DNA of 64,000 bases, taken from NCBI RefSeq assembly GCF_037975245.1, contig NC_092579.1, forward strand, positions 1,369,501-1,433,500, in the 5' to 3' direction. Made by a program: the position numbers and the translations under genes. This document shows, piece by piece, positions 25,022 through 36,129 of this stretch. Numbering within the stretch: the first letter of the stretch is position 1; every line of letters begins with the position of its first letter. The DNA is from Apostichopus japonicus (lineage: Eukaryota > Echinodermata > Holothuroidea > Aspidochirotida > Stichopodidae). The notes beneath the pieces were generated by a model. It did no database searches, was not told the origin of the DNA, and saw only the letters and a list, made by a program, of their open reading frames with translations.

Positions 25022-26731
25022 GTGAGTACTGCATAAGCATATTATGCCACATTTTTTTTCAATTCACAAAAATGCTACTAGACTTACTCTATTTGGGATA
25101 ATGACTGCTGGGAAAGGGGGGGGTGAGGTGTTTTTCTTCTGAGTCATCATCAAGGTGTCCAGCAGTTGGTTGAAGGTGGGAAGGAGGGATGGGGGTGCAT
25201 ATCCACAGTCCCAATCTGATTTAGATCAGGGCAAATAAATCTCTACATAGAGGGCCAGAGATGGATCCAGAATTGTATATATTGGGGAGGGGGGGGGGGG
25301 GTAATAGCCCTTTGGTCATGAAAACCGACACTCATAAAGGGTGTCTGGTCCTGCATCAGAAAGAAGTAAAAGTGCAGCAAGAAATGGTGAATTCCAAACA
25401 TATTAATCTACTTTTAATTCAGCTGATAATTATAGCTAATCTCAAGGTTGTGGTAACAAATACCTTAGGATTTTTTGTGTTAGATGAAAGTGGGAGGGAT
25501 CCCTGCACCTGAAGGTATACTGGGTCTGGAGGAATGGTCTAATTCTTGCTGACTGTAAAAATTCTGTGACTGAACATTTCCCCCCAAAGCTTAGGGCATG
25601 CCACTGAAGGTAACCACCCTTGTTGCTGGCTGGTTAAACCAGGTAGTGGCAATGTCAGGGGTGGCACAAATATCATCTTGGGAGAGGGAGATGGTGGGTG
25701 AAAATTTTTTATTTTGGTTTCCAATTGTAAATAGATGTATCATGCTTCAAATCGAACGCAATGGCGAAAGCTTTGCACATGATGATTTGTTATGATGGCG
25801 TGCGTGTAAACACCTTAAGGAGACATGAGCCTCATTACATTGACTAAGCCACTGTGTGGTATGTGGCGTTGAGTAGTAAGTAAACCCCAACCTTATGAAT
25901 TAAATTCGAGTTAGCTGTGAAAAAAAAATATATAACAATATTAGAAATAGCCTATCAGCATTTGTGCAGTCATAGGCATCATGTAAATCACATGATAATT
26001 GAAAACAAGCATTCTGACCCAAGGGGAATGGAATAACAAAATCTCACAAAGATCTCATAAAGATTCATGACATGGCTGGGACCACTCTGTGCACATATCC
26101 TCTGAGGACAGTCTAAATAATTGCATAAATTTATTATTAAAGCTTTACTATTAAGACTGTCAGTGTTTTTGTGGCATCCAGTCAAAACTCGTGTTTGTTT
26201 TATGCGGCTATGAAAGTGACGTTTATGGCAAGCCAAATGCCCAATAATTAGATAAACCAGGTTTATTGACAGAAATCCAAGTTTATTGGTAAAAACCCGG
26301 GTTTATCGGTCGAAAAACCGGGTGTATCAAATTATTGGGCATTTGTTGTTGATAAATCAGGTTTGCATTGATAAGCCAGCCAAATGCACAATAATTCTAT
26401 AAGCCTGGTTTATCGCACGATAAACCACGGTTATCAACCGAAAAGCTAAGATTTTCGATAAACCTGGTTTACCGACCGATAAACCTGGTTTATCAGGCAA
26501 GAACTTTTCTTATTGTTGGCTAAACCTTGTTCATAGAATAATTGGGCATTTGGCTTTGCCACAGAGGCTTTTGTTTGTCAAATGTCTCGAAACCGGGACG
26601 ATAAATATCATGCATGGTGTTGTATCGATGAACTGTCTAGTCGATAAAGTTGACTTAAAACCCTGTACTTCTGACAATTTGTCATCCAAATTAAGCAAAT
26701 TGATTTATGCTATAGTGGTTTCCATGTGTAG
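25022..26731 (+). other. Last intron of the CEP95-like gene
   Basis: A 1.7-kb phase-0 intron, GTGAGT to CATGTGTAG. It has a G run at 25287-25300 and a MITE at 26226-26561 that ends 170 bases before the terminal exon. Confidence 0.8.
26226..26561. mobile_element. Double palindromic MITE with TAAACCWGGTTTA motifs
   Basis: Outer ends TGGCAAGCCAAATGCCCAAT and ATTGGGCATTTGGCTTTGCC are inverted repeats. The middle (26325-26395) holds a second, inward pair, AAATTATTGGGCATTTG and CAGCCAAATGCACAATAATT, so the element looks like two related hairpin monomers in tandem. Inside each, GATAAACC-GGTTTATC words recur in both orientations (for example TAAACCTGGTTTA). No open frame. It lies in the last intron of the CEP95-like gene. 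Confidence 0.82.
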
Positions 26732-26896
26732 GTTCTGGACCAGATGAGGAGAGCAATGCGTCGGAAGATGGAAGATGAAATCAGGGGTTTTCAAGAGCAG
26801 TTATACCGGGATGAAGATACTGCTTACTTCAGGCAGTTAGAGGCAGATCGTATGAAGGCAAGACTTCGCTCTGCGGCATACAAAACACTACTGTGA
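26732..26896 (+). CDS. CEP95: CEP95-like protein, terminal exon
   Basis: The terminal coding exon of 54 codons plus TGA, after the acceptor CATGTGTAG, phase 0. It begins VLDQMRRAMRRKMEDEI, continues RGFQEQLYRDEDTAYFRQLE and ends ADRMKARLRSAAYKTLL. The pattern of a basic helix, then Q-Q--RDED---FR-LEA-R-K-RL, is the C-terminal signature I associate with CEP95 (CCDC45). The protein is therefore complete at its C-terminus and is a soluble coiled coil without membrane segments. The four exons together give 203 residues, roughly a quarter of a typical CEP95 (about 800 residues, from memory). Another CCDC-family protein cannot be excluded without a search. Confidence 0.87.
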   Translation, partial: VLDQMRRAMRRKMEDEIRGFQEQLYRDEDTAYFRQLEADRMKARLRSAAYKTLL

Positions 26897-27588
26897 TGTA
26901 CACATATATGTAAATCATGGTAGAGATGAATAATGGGAGGGACTTTCAAGGACAGAAGATCGAAGATTTAATAAGGGATATGCAGACGATCTGGTTTCCT
27001 TAGTGAAATCATAAAAATATGAATTATGGGAAGGATATCAAAATACGATGGAAAGTAAAGGATCAGCTGAATAATTTGTATATGTTTTGTAAACCAAATC
27101 AAGAGGAGCTGAGAAGAACCGTCAGCCTTTCTTTTAAGACGTTTTTTGAAATGAAATAAGCCGTAAAACATATGGTTAGAGCAGCTGTTTGTTATTCATA
27201 TCTTGCTAGAGAGCAAGGCAAAGTCCCTTCTGAGCAGAGGATTTACTAGTTTCTACTGCACCTCAGTCTCTTATCTAATGCAGGTATCTAGTTTCTAGGC
27301 CTAACTTACTGAAATAATTTGATAATTAACCAAATCACTTCTTCAAAATAACTCCAGCTCTAGTTATGATGGGTAATTTCAGCATTTCAGGATAATATAT
27401 TATATATTTTGTTATTTATCATTGGATATTTATATCACCTTGAAAGGTATTTCGTGAGAACCAGAGAAAGTGCTTTACATGCCTTCAAGTTTCTTTTGTA
27501 CAGTTTATTTATAAAATACGAGAACAGCTATCCTTAACTGTTCTTAAGATTTATAAAAAGATTTATAAGCTTGCAAGCGATGATGTAA

Positions 27589-27605
27589 AATAAATAAATA
27601 ATAAA
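27589..27605 (+). terminator. Clustered polyadenylation signals
   Basis: Three overlapping AATAAA hexamers (27589, 27593, 27600) about 700 bases downstream of the TGA at 26894. They are the first strong cluster after the stop and the likely 3' end of the CEP95-like transcript. The sequence between is a plausible 3' UTR. Confidence 0.6.
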
Positions 27606-27805
27606 CATTTCTGCATAATTAATTCTACACTAATTTTTTAAAGTTAAAACTTTATGGCATGATTATATTGACATTTCTTGAATATTAGGTGGTGTAATTT
27701 GTTTACCCCTCGAACTAGCCCCATCACACCTTCGCCTCACACTCGTCTCCCCCGAAAACGTGACAAAAATGCTTAACGTCTTCACAGAAAGTAAAAAGTA
27801 TGTTG

Positions 27806-28672
27806 TTAGTTGGTAAACAACTGTCAAACACAAAGATAGTTGATATACAACTATAAAACACACAGATGGTTGATATACAACTATAAAACACACATAGTTG
27901 ATATACAACGATAAAACACAAAGATAGTTGATATACAATTATTAAACACAAAGATAGTTGATATACAATTATCAAACACAAAGATAGTTGATGGTTATAT
28001 ACAAATATAAAACAAAGATATTTGATATACAACTATAAAACAAAGATAGTTGATGGTCTATATACAACTATAAAACACAAAGATGGTTGATATACAACTA
28101 TAAAACAAAGGTAGTTGATATACAACTATAAAATAAAGATAGTTGATATACAACTAAAAAACAAAGATTGTTGATTTACAAGTATAAACCATAAAATACT
28201 TAATAGTGTATATTCAACAATAAAACTTAAAGATAGTTGATGTACAACTATAGGACACAAATATTAGAAATAGGCCAAAGATAGTTGATGGTTGATATAC
28301 AAGTATAAAACAAAGATAGTTGATATGCAACTATAAAACACAAAAATAGTTGATATACAACTATAAAACACAAAGATGCTTAATAGTTTATATTCAACTA
28401 TAAAACATAAAGATAGTTGATGTACAACTATAGAACACAAAGACTAGAAATAGGCTAAAGATAGTTGATGGTATAAAACAAAGATGGTTTATATTCAACT
28501 ATAAAAAACAAAGATAGAGATAGTTGATATACAACTAGAAACATTAAGTTAGTTGATATACAACTATAAAACACAAAGATAGTTGACATACAAATATCAA
28601 ACACAATGATAGTTGATATTCAACTATAAAAACAAAGATAGTTGATATACAACTATTAAACACAAAGATTAG
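27806..28672. repeat. About 30-bp minisatellite with GTTGATATACAAC
   Basis: About 870 bp of irregular units, consensus AAAGATAGTTGATATACAAC plus TATAAAACAC. The core GTTGATATACAAC is nearly self-complementary. Length variants and a higher-order block with TTAGAAATAGGCYAAA recur. Partial open frames rich in tyrosine and cysteine on the minus strand are by-products. Confidence 0.95.
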
Positions 28673-29616
28673 AAATAGGCTAAAACAATAACTCCTGTGC
28701 GTCGTTCGATCAATGAAATAAAATTCACAGAATTCAAGAGTTATTTTAACAAGTCATGTTTCCTCCGATGTAAAAAGTTGTATTTATGTTATTATTTTCC
28801 TTCGATATTTTGTCACATATCAAGGTATCCAGGCGCGTATCCTGGGGGGGCGTTGGGGGCGCGCGCCTCCCGGGTAAGAAAAAGAGGAGAGGGAAAAAGA
28901 GGGGAAAAAGAGGAGGAGGAAGGAAGGGAAAAAAAGAGAGAAAAAGGAGGAGGGAGTAGAAGAAGTACGCAAAAGACACCGGGAAGAGAAAGACGAAGAG
29001 TGACATCATTACAGCGCTGATCCCTATTATATACACATGGTATGCCAGTGACGGATCGAGGATGTCGGAAGGGGCGTGCGCCTCACCCTACCCCTTTCAC
29101 CGACAACTCCATTTTTTACATTTCCATTTTTCCTCTCTCACTAATGTATCTATATATATACTATATATGGTCTACCATAACGCGTGTGTGTGTATGGACG
29201 CCTTAAACAATTGTGCTATGAAACCAACTGTGGCTGGTCTCGAACTCGACCGAGTCGTCGGGGAACATGACGCATTTCGGGAAGGGGGCGACCGCCCCCC
29301 GAGCATATTTTTTTTATGATATCGCTAGTAATTTCAAAATAGAAAATGCTTAAATGCAACTTACAAGGCAGTGGAAGTGTCATTTCCAGCGATCTGGGAG
29401 GCATTTTCGGCCAAAATTTTCTTGTACGCTTCGCGCCAACTTGTGGTGGCGCTACGCTTATATAGTTTGCCTACAGGCTTCGCCCCTCCCTTGGCAAAGT
29501 ATTCGCTACGCGCCTGTTCGAATTTGTAAAGCAAACAACAGATATCACATCATATCAGTGAGCATGAAAATCGAGGTTCCAGGATGAACAGCCTCAAAAC
29601 TGTCGATGTGTGTAGT

Positions 29617-30378
29617 GATAGTAACCCATTTGATTTGGGGGGCTGTATCGACTTACCCGAAAAATATAACCTAAATTTTTCGCGCGCTCCGCGCGCGTTC
29701 AACATGTTAATGTCAATATCATATAAGTAAGCATCGGTTCATTCGTACTTAGTAAAGATTCCTAAATCATATTGGTCCATTCAGGTCAGCTGACCGTGGT
29801 TAATCCTGTGAGTAACGCACGGTAAAATTACGGGGCATCACTTTAATAAATCTTTGGTTATATGTAACCAAAAATGTTTTGTTTTATGATTTTTCCCCCA
29901 CACAAATGGTAGTGTATGAATGAACGGGGTTAATCAACGGTCTAGCGTGCGTTACTCACATGATTAATGCACTCCGGGTGTTACTGCTATCGCTGGATGC
30001 ACTCGGGCTCCGCCCTCGTGCATCGCTTGCATTATCCCCCGATCGTGCATTAATCCTGTGAGTAACGCACGCTAGACCGTTGATTAACCCCTTATTATTA
30101 CATCGCATGCCATCGTGTACCGTACGGTTCGTGGAAATTGCGCAGTATACCGCGGGATGCTAATGTAAACAACCAAATGTCTTATGTAGATGGAGAAAAA
30201 GCATGGAGGTCCAATTATGTCAAATTCTCTTTTACATTAGTAATGTCGAATTAGTCGGCCAAGCTTACAACTTTATTTTAATTATCAAGGAGATATTTTT
30301 TAAACTATTCATTTCCTTTAGCTACACCATTGCAATTTATTTTTCTTTCAGTAGGAGCCCCCGCCTCCTACGTCTATG
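29617..30378 (-). mobile_element. hAT-like element in the left arm, with TGTGTAGT target duplication
   Basis: Ends at CCTACGTCTATG (30378). TGTGTAGT flanks it on both sides (29609-29616 and 30379-30386), the same target sequence, reverse-complemented, as the copy at 31130-31572. Its other end (GATAGTAACCC) has diverged. It is split by the hairpin insert. It encodes nothing recognisable. Confidence 0.7.
29745..30095. mobile_element. Insert containing a near-perfect 47-bp hairpin
   Basis: Absent from the matching position of the right arm, so it is a later insertion (or was lost there). Within it, 29926-29972 and 30045-30091 are inverted repeats with one mismatch in 47, around a 72-base loop which itself pairs (GATGCAC and GTGCATC, with GGGCTCCGCCC between). 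A further related stretch, TTAATCCTGTGAGTAACGCA, sits at 29799-29818. Confidence 0.85.
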
Positions 30379-31113
30379 TGTGTAGTGTTCGGTTGAAGGA
30401 AATATCTGCTATTTTTTCGTCTCCTTCAACCAAGTTTTATAATATCCGTTATAAGAGGGTTTAATATTTGTACACCAATAAATTAGTGTGTCTGAATTTT
30501 CGAAAATTTCCTCACCAACATTCTTCATCATACTTCCTTCTACTCGTGTAATTTTGACCGGTCTGTTAGGGGTTCAAGGAGGTTTTTCTATATTGGTTGT
30601 CCATAGATGACATTTTATGCAACATTATGGGTATGTTTTCAAGTGAGTTTATTCACGAGAAATGTGAATTTTCAAATTCTCAACAAATAATGGGCTGAAA
30701 ACCTTGAAAAGTGGGGCTGTCGGGTATTGTGGACCGCGACGTAGAATCACCTACAAAAGCAATGATCCACAGGAGATGCGATCAGGTCGAACATGATGTG
30801 TGACTGGTGACAATCTTCAAAAAGGTTATGGATGGAAAAAGAACTATTGGGAAATACTTGGTTCTCAGGTAAAAGTGTACATCTGGTTGCTCATTTTCAA
30901 GCCCGAGAAGTGCCATTTCCGGTGATCTGGGGGGTATCAAAACCAGAAATTTTCTTGTACGCTGCGCGCCAACCGATGGTGGCGCTCCGCTTAGATAGTA
31001 ATTCGCGCCCCCCGGGTTAGAAAATCCTGGATACGCGCCTGGTATCCTACCTTTAGCTGTCCATGATACTGCTACAATACATATATATATATTTCCGATA
31101 TCAGGTATATCGA

Positions 31114-32320
31114 AACCGAACACTACACACATAGGCGTAGGTCTCGTAGGAGGTGGGGGCTGCAGCCCCCCCCCCCTCCCCGCAACCAAATTTTTTCCCA
31201 TTTTTTTCGGGCACCTACTGAAAGAAAAATAAATAGCAATGAATAGCTTAAAAATGATCTCCTTGGTAATTAAAATAAAGTTGTAAGCTTAGCCGACATT
31301 ACTACTGTAAAAGAGAGTTTTGACATAAATGGATCTGTATGCATTTTTCCATCTACATAAGACATTTGGTTGTTTACATTAGCATCCGGCGGTACACTTT
31401 GCAACTTTCACGGATCGTAAGGTACACGATGCCATACAAGGTAATGACCGATGCTTGCTTATATGATATTGGCATCGATATGTTGAACGCGCGCTTCGCG
31501 CGCGAAAAATGTTGGCTTTTTTTCGGGCAAGTCATTACAGCCCCCAAATCCAATTGGGCTCCTACGCCTTTGACTACACACATAGACAGTTTTTGAGGCT
31601 GTTCATCGTGGAACATGCATTTCAATGCTCACTGATATGATGTTATATCCGCTCTTTGCTTTACAAATTCGAACAGGCGTGTAGCGAGTAATTGCCAAGG
31701 GAGGGGCGAAGCCTCCCAGATCGCTGGAAATGACACTTCCCAGGCCTTGTAAGTTGCATCTAAGCATCGTCTATTTTGAAAATTACTAGCGATGTCATAA
31801 AGAAAATTTGCTCGGGGGGCGGTCGCCCCCTTCCCGAAATGCGTCATGTTCCCCGACGACTCGGTCGAGTTCAAGACCAGCCACAGTTGGTTCCATATAG
31901 CACAATTGTACAATTGTTGAAGGAGTCCATACTCACTCACGCGTTATGATAGACCATATATAGTATATATATAGATACATTAGTGAGAGAGGAAATATGG
32001 AAACGTCAAAAATGGAGTTGTCGGTGTAAGGGGTAGGGTGAGGCGCAAACCCCCTCCGTAATCCTCGATCTGTCACTGGCTACCATGTGTATATAATAGG
32101 GATCAGCGCTTTAACTATGACTGTTCCTCTTTCTCTTCCCGAGGTCTTGGCTATCTTCTACTCCCTCCTTTTCTCCTTTTTCTCTCTTTTTTCTTTTCCC
32201 TTCCTTCCTCTCCTCCTTTTCTTTTTCCCCTCCTTTTCCCTTTTTTTTTCTTCCCTTTTTTCTCTCCTCTTTTCCTTACCCGGGGGGGCGCGCGCCCCCA
32301 ACGCCCCCCTGGATACGCCC

Positions 32321-32323
<3 letters not shown>
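31114..32323 (-). repeat. Large inverted repeat, right arm
   Basis: Reverse complement of the left arm 28830-30394. The outer limit is GGATACGCCCCTG at 32323, which then runs straight into an AT microsatellite, so any target duplication on that side is not readable. A pyrimidine-rich stretch at 32140-32275 corresponds to the purine-rich 28880-28990. Confidence 0.9.
31130..31572 (+). mobile_element. hAT-like non-autonomous element with perfect 8-bp target duplication
   Basis: The left end is CATAGGCGTAGG and the right end CCTACGCCTTTG (11 of 12 matching). The perfect 8-bp duplication ACTACACA stands at 31122-31129 and 31573-31580. Length 443 bp, no transposase. The interior has the GC palindrome CGCGCGCTTCGCGCGCG. 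The same insertion, at the same target, is present in the left arm (29617-30378), so it predates the inverted duplication. Confidence 0.82.

Positions 32324-32406
<83 letters not shown>
32324..32406. repeat. AT dinucleotide microsatellite
   Basis: Pure (TA)n adjoining the outer end of the inverted repeat. Confidence 0.98.
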
Positions 32407-32411
<5 letters not shown>

Positions 32412-35400
32412 CCAATATTTTCGAGGCAAATAGTTTGAATGTAGTGCGTTAGTTTACTTTCCTATAGACAATAAATAAGATTAAAAGTTGTAGTGAATTG
32501 AAGTAAATCCGTGATTTTACATTCAAATCTTACTCGGTTGTCTCGCTATAATTCTCTTGGTAAGTTTCAGTGTTGTTTAATTTTACATCTTTTGGGGAGT
32601 TTGTCATTGCTAATCGATTTAATTTCTCATAAGTACTTGAACATCCTAACAAGTACTTGGAAGAAGGAAAGATCACTTCCCTAAAGTCATCGAGACCTCA
32701 CCGAGAAGCGATTTATGACGCTAAACATACTAGTGAACCCATATACAGTGTCTTTGAAAATTATTCAGCTGCACGCAAACACTTGGAAGAAATTTTAGTT
32801 CACAGCATAGGCCTATATCTTAAGTCACGATGACTCTTCCGCGCATAACGCGTGACAGCTGCCCCCCCCCCCCCCCTTACCTGCACCCTCTTCCTTTCAG
32901 GGTGAGTCTGCCCAATAGTTCTGCTAAAATGCTACCTTAAAGCAGTAAATTACGTTTCCAGCACACTACACACATGCAATAGTGTAGGCCTATGGAATCA
33001 TGGATTCCAAATCAGACCCAGTGTCGATATGTTCTGATGTTATTACAGAACTATAGCGGTGCATAAGGTAGCACCGATGAAGAACAAAAAGGCATGCCCG
33101 TTTCTCACTGACGCGTGCTAAATTTCCCCATTAATATATCTTATTTTCAGCAAACCCTCTCTGGATCTTCCCCTGTTCGTGATCCATCCATTAACGTTCA
33201 GAGATATTGTTGAAGAAAATAAACCTTTCAAGTGGTGATCATCATGACTTAACTTGAAAGTCAGCAGAACTCAATGTCTAAGGTCATCTGTGGTCAACCT
33301 TGAACGAGTACTTATATATTATATAGAAAAGCATTTCAATCAGACATTCATTAAAAGCGAATCTTCAATAATATGCATGGGGCCTTTGGACGTGCTTTAC
33401 TGGACTGGCCGCATTAATACTATTTTTGGTCGGGCCCAAAGGCAGATTAAAGAAGGGGCCAGTCTGGATAATCTAGATGAATAAGCAATGAGGCCCGTTT
33501 GGTTGCTGCTTCTCAGAACGGATTCAACGGGTGGTTGGTTATTTTATTAGGTACATGCGGCCGTATCGGGCTATATATTAATATCATATGAAAGTATAGC
33601 TTTCCAAGAACATGTAGGCCTAAACCATAATCATGACATCATAGAACACCAAGTATGGTCCACTTTGTGGATTGAGAAAAGTTTTATTTGATTATCGAAT
33701 AACCATATCTAGAGTTATAAACAAGATTATGTGCCGCACAGAACGGAATGTTAAGTGTAAGATTGTTTCTTACCAGAATATCCTCCTAATAGTATAGACA
33801 CCTTCATTACATGAGAATATCTTGCTGAATTGCAACCTGGTGTCTGCTTACTTCAACTGTCAGAGAAAAAGAGAGATATTAGCACGCTAACCTCTGCGAG
33901 CACTTGCAGATAGAGTCCGAATGAAACCTCTCTCGTTGCTTTGTAAGAGAAAAGAAGTTCGTTAAATCAAATAAAAATCCCGCCTCTTGTGGCCTTGAAA
34001 TGATTTATTATGTCAACTGAAATTAATGTTCCTCCAATCGAAATGTCAAGCCATAATTCAAGGGCGATATTGTGAGTTCTGCTTTATTAAACACGAGATC
34101 TATTTTAATGTGAATTAAAATATTTGGTCTTTTGTTTATAAATGGATGATCTCTCAAACTCGTTATAACCTTTCAGAGTGAGACGTTCCTCAACCCCCCC
34201 CCCCTCCCTTCCCCCTCCCCTCTCTCTATCTGTCCACTCCTCTCTCAATGTCTATCTTATTTTTACTTGGACAGCTGTCGATGGCAGAGTGGTTAATCAA
34301 AATCCAAGGGTCACAGGAAAAGGCAAGTAAGATGTTGATTACCTGTCAGATGCTTTTAGGCTTTCGTTTGAGAGTTGAGGCTTCAATTCAGAAATCACGG
34401 TCGAGGACTTGCTACAAGAAATAACGAGGGAACATGCAATAAAGAAATATAATTGTCCCAACTCATAGCGCCACAGCCCAATAGGATGAAAGTGTAAACT
34501 CCCTCGATAATCATGAGAAAAACCTAAATCACATACAGCCATACGGTATATGCAGCCTGATACATAAACAATTAGAAACTTGTCGATGCGTGGATGGATG
34601 GATGGCTACCGGCATACAGTTCATATTGGTTTACGTGAGTCTGCTTAAATATCTAACATGTTAATCAGACTTATACTCCGTGCAAGGCAGTCAACCGCTC
34701 CCCCCCCCCCCCAACAACAACAAAAAACGTGGGGACCTTCCCCGTATAATCCAATTGGGACATTGCCATTTTCCAATACTTTGTCTCCAAATTTCTTCTT
34801 CTCCTTTCATAGTTCAACTATATTCTCCAAATATCCACTTTTTTCTTCGAACTTGAGTTTTTTAATCGAGATTACTTCTTTTTATCTTCCCGACAAATGT
34901 ATGCACCATTTCACATCTAACATCTCCAAATGCCCTCATAGGGAGTCGACTTCAACGCCCCAGGGCCACATTCCCTCATTTTACAATGAAAAAATGCAAA
35001 TCTTGACGTTTATAAAAAAAATACGTCATCAAGCACGCAGCACAATGTTACATTGTCAGGCACCTATATACTCACCAAGTTTGAATAATTATAGCACGCT
35101 ACAATTGCTAGAAGTTTTAAAGAAGTACTTTCCTGGAGGTCTTTGCTCTCCAAATTGAACACACAAAATGATTGAATGACCCAGTGAGGAAAATTTCTTC
35201 GATGGTTGTAAAACAGTTTAAGAATTTTGAACACAGGCGACCATATTTGAATAGCTATCATATTTGGGACCAATATAGCAAACCTTGAATCCAGGCTCGG
35301 ATGAATAACAATTCTAGTATCCCCGAGGATTACGAGCGACTGTTGTTGCGGCAAATGGACGTTATTACATCATAGCATCCATGCATGAGCCATTATAGTC

Positions 35401-35825
35401 ATCAATACCAATTTATGGAGAATTCCTTATGGGCTCGTAAACAGTTGATAATTGCTTGATTCTGATTCCTGGATGTTGAACTTTCCCCTTCGTCTATAAA
35501 TATATATATTTTTCTTTAAAATGTTGAGTTTTCTATATGTTCATGCATCCTTGAAAAGGAAAAGAACTTGTAAAAAGACGTTATGATGTTTATGTTTTAA
35601 CGCCTCCTTCAGGTTTTACGCATTAATTTCATATCAATATGTATTGTTCATTACACATATCACAACAATTGCACTATTCCTGTTTTTACCAGCTGCTAAT
35701 TGGTTCCGTTTCAGCCTTTATTGTGAATGAACATATACAGGTGCTCTAACCTATCTACACATGTCTTTTCTATTGAGTCGGAGTTTAAATATTATATGTG
35801 TATACATATATACATATATATTTTT
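32407..35825. other. AT-rich DNA, no gene supported
   Basis: Only low-complexity tracts stand out (C runs at 32862-32877, 34193-34204 and 34700-34713; a (GATG)n at 34590-34605). A 166-codon open frame at 34658-35158 starts in a C run and shows no family motif, so it is not called a gene. The stretch at 34700-34760 ends with CAATTGGGAC and resembles right ends of CATAGGCGTAC-type transposons. Confidence 0.5.
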
Positions 35826-35829
35826 AATA

Positions 35830-36045
35830 TATATTGTCACCAAACAGAACTATTGTTCGATACAGGTGAAAAACGCCCTACAGTGGTAATTACGATCTTC
35901 CTTACCGGTTTCGAACCTCTGGACATACAATCAGTGTCCATAGCCTAGTGGTTAGGGTGTCCGCATATAAAGCGGGAGGCCCGGGTTCGAATCCCGGTGG
36001 AGGCTGGAAGATTTTTCACTGTTCTTGATTTTCCAACTCATTACG

Positions 36046-36051
<6 letters not shown>
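35830..36051 (+). mobile_element. tRNA-derived SINE, copy 1 (most complete)
   Basis: Order: a leader with TGTCACCAAACAGAACTATT and TTACCGGTTTCGAACCTCTG, then ACATACAATCAG, then a tRNA-like head (35934-36004), then a body with TTTTTCACTGTTCTTGATTT and CAACTCATTACGATTTC, then an AT microsatellite tail. Other copies are at 37754-37892 (truncated inside the head), 40182-40346 (minus) and 39919-39958 (minus, leader only), and the body alone at 37572-37612. The leader also contains, on the other strand, a B-box-like GGTTCGAAACC. Confidence 0.8.
35934..36004 (+). tRNA. tRNA-like head of the SINE (pseudo-tRNA)
   Basis: A 71-nt segment foldable as a tRNA: acceptor GTGTCCA with TGGAGGC (one mismatch, one wobble), D arm around TAGCCTAGTGGTTAGGG (A-box-like), anticodon stem TCCGC/GCGGG with loop ATATAAA, and a perfect T arm CCGGG-TTCGAAT-CCCGG (B box GGTTCGAATCC). 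The loop gives ATA at the anticodon position, which is not a standard choice. Because it is embedded in a repeated unit and the acceptor is imperfect, I take it as the RNA polymerase III promoter of a SINE and not a functional tRNA gene. Confidence 0.65.

Positions 36052-36109
<58 letters not shown>
36052..36109. repeat. AT microsatellite between SINE and LINE
   Basis: (TA)n forming the tail shared by the plus-strand SINE and the minus-strand LINE fragment. Confidence 0.97.
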
Positions 36110-36113
<4 letters not shown>

Positions 36114-36129
36114 GTTGTAGGCTTGTGAG

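Larger units (their letters stand above)
28830..30394 (+). repeat. Large inverted repeat, left arm
   Basis: This arm is the reverse complement of 31114-32323. Matching landmarks are GGGGGCGTTGGGGGCGCGCG against 32288-32307, the CCATGTGTATATAATAGGGA region (29020 and 32083), ATGGTCTACCATAACGCG (29166 and 31945), CGCGCGCTCCGCGCGCG (29683 and 31488), and ACACATAGACG next to CGAACACTACACAC. Relative to the right arm it contains an extra insert of about 350 bp with a hairpin and one subterminal block (about 29407-29470). Spacer to the right arm is about 720 bp. Confidence 0.9.
28830..31041. mobile_element. DNA transposon with CAGGCGCGTATCC ends and 5-bp target duplication
   Basis: The left terminus CAGGCGCGTATCC at 28830 and right terminus GGATACGCGCCTG ending at 31041 are a perfect 13-bp inverted repeat. 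GTATC flanks both sides (28825-28829 and 31042-31046). The right subterminal part carries the CTTGTACGCTGCGCGCCAAC/GCGCTCCGCTTAGATAGT block. No transposase frame remains. The element has been invaded by a hAT-like element (29617-30378) and a hairpin insert (about 29745-30095), and its left part forms one arm of a large inverted repeat. Confidence 0.65.

Noticed and set aside
32087-32452. 121-codon frame rich in Leu/Phe/Ser and Ile-Tyr repeats
   Set aside because: Made of a pyrimidine tract and a TA microsatellite inside the inverted repeat.
34140-34156. Single AAATGGATGATCTCT copy like the 1.6-3.1 kb minisatellite
   Set aside because: Only about 17 bases match and nothing flanks it; probably chance.
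34658-35158. 166-codon open frame
   Set aside because: Starts in a C run, low-complexity Ser/Phe/Pro content, no motif, no splice context, and part of it resembles a transposon end.
35934-36004. Functional tRNA gene
   Set aside because: Acceptor stem mismatch, unusual ATA loop triplet and repeated occurrence within a SINE; kept as a tRNA-like head only.
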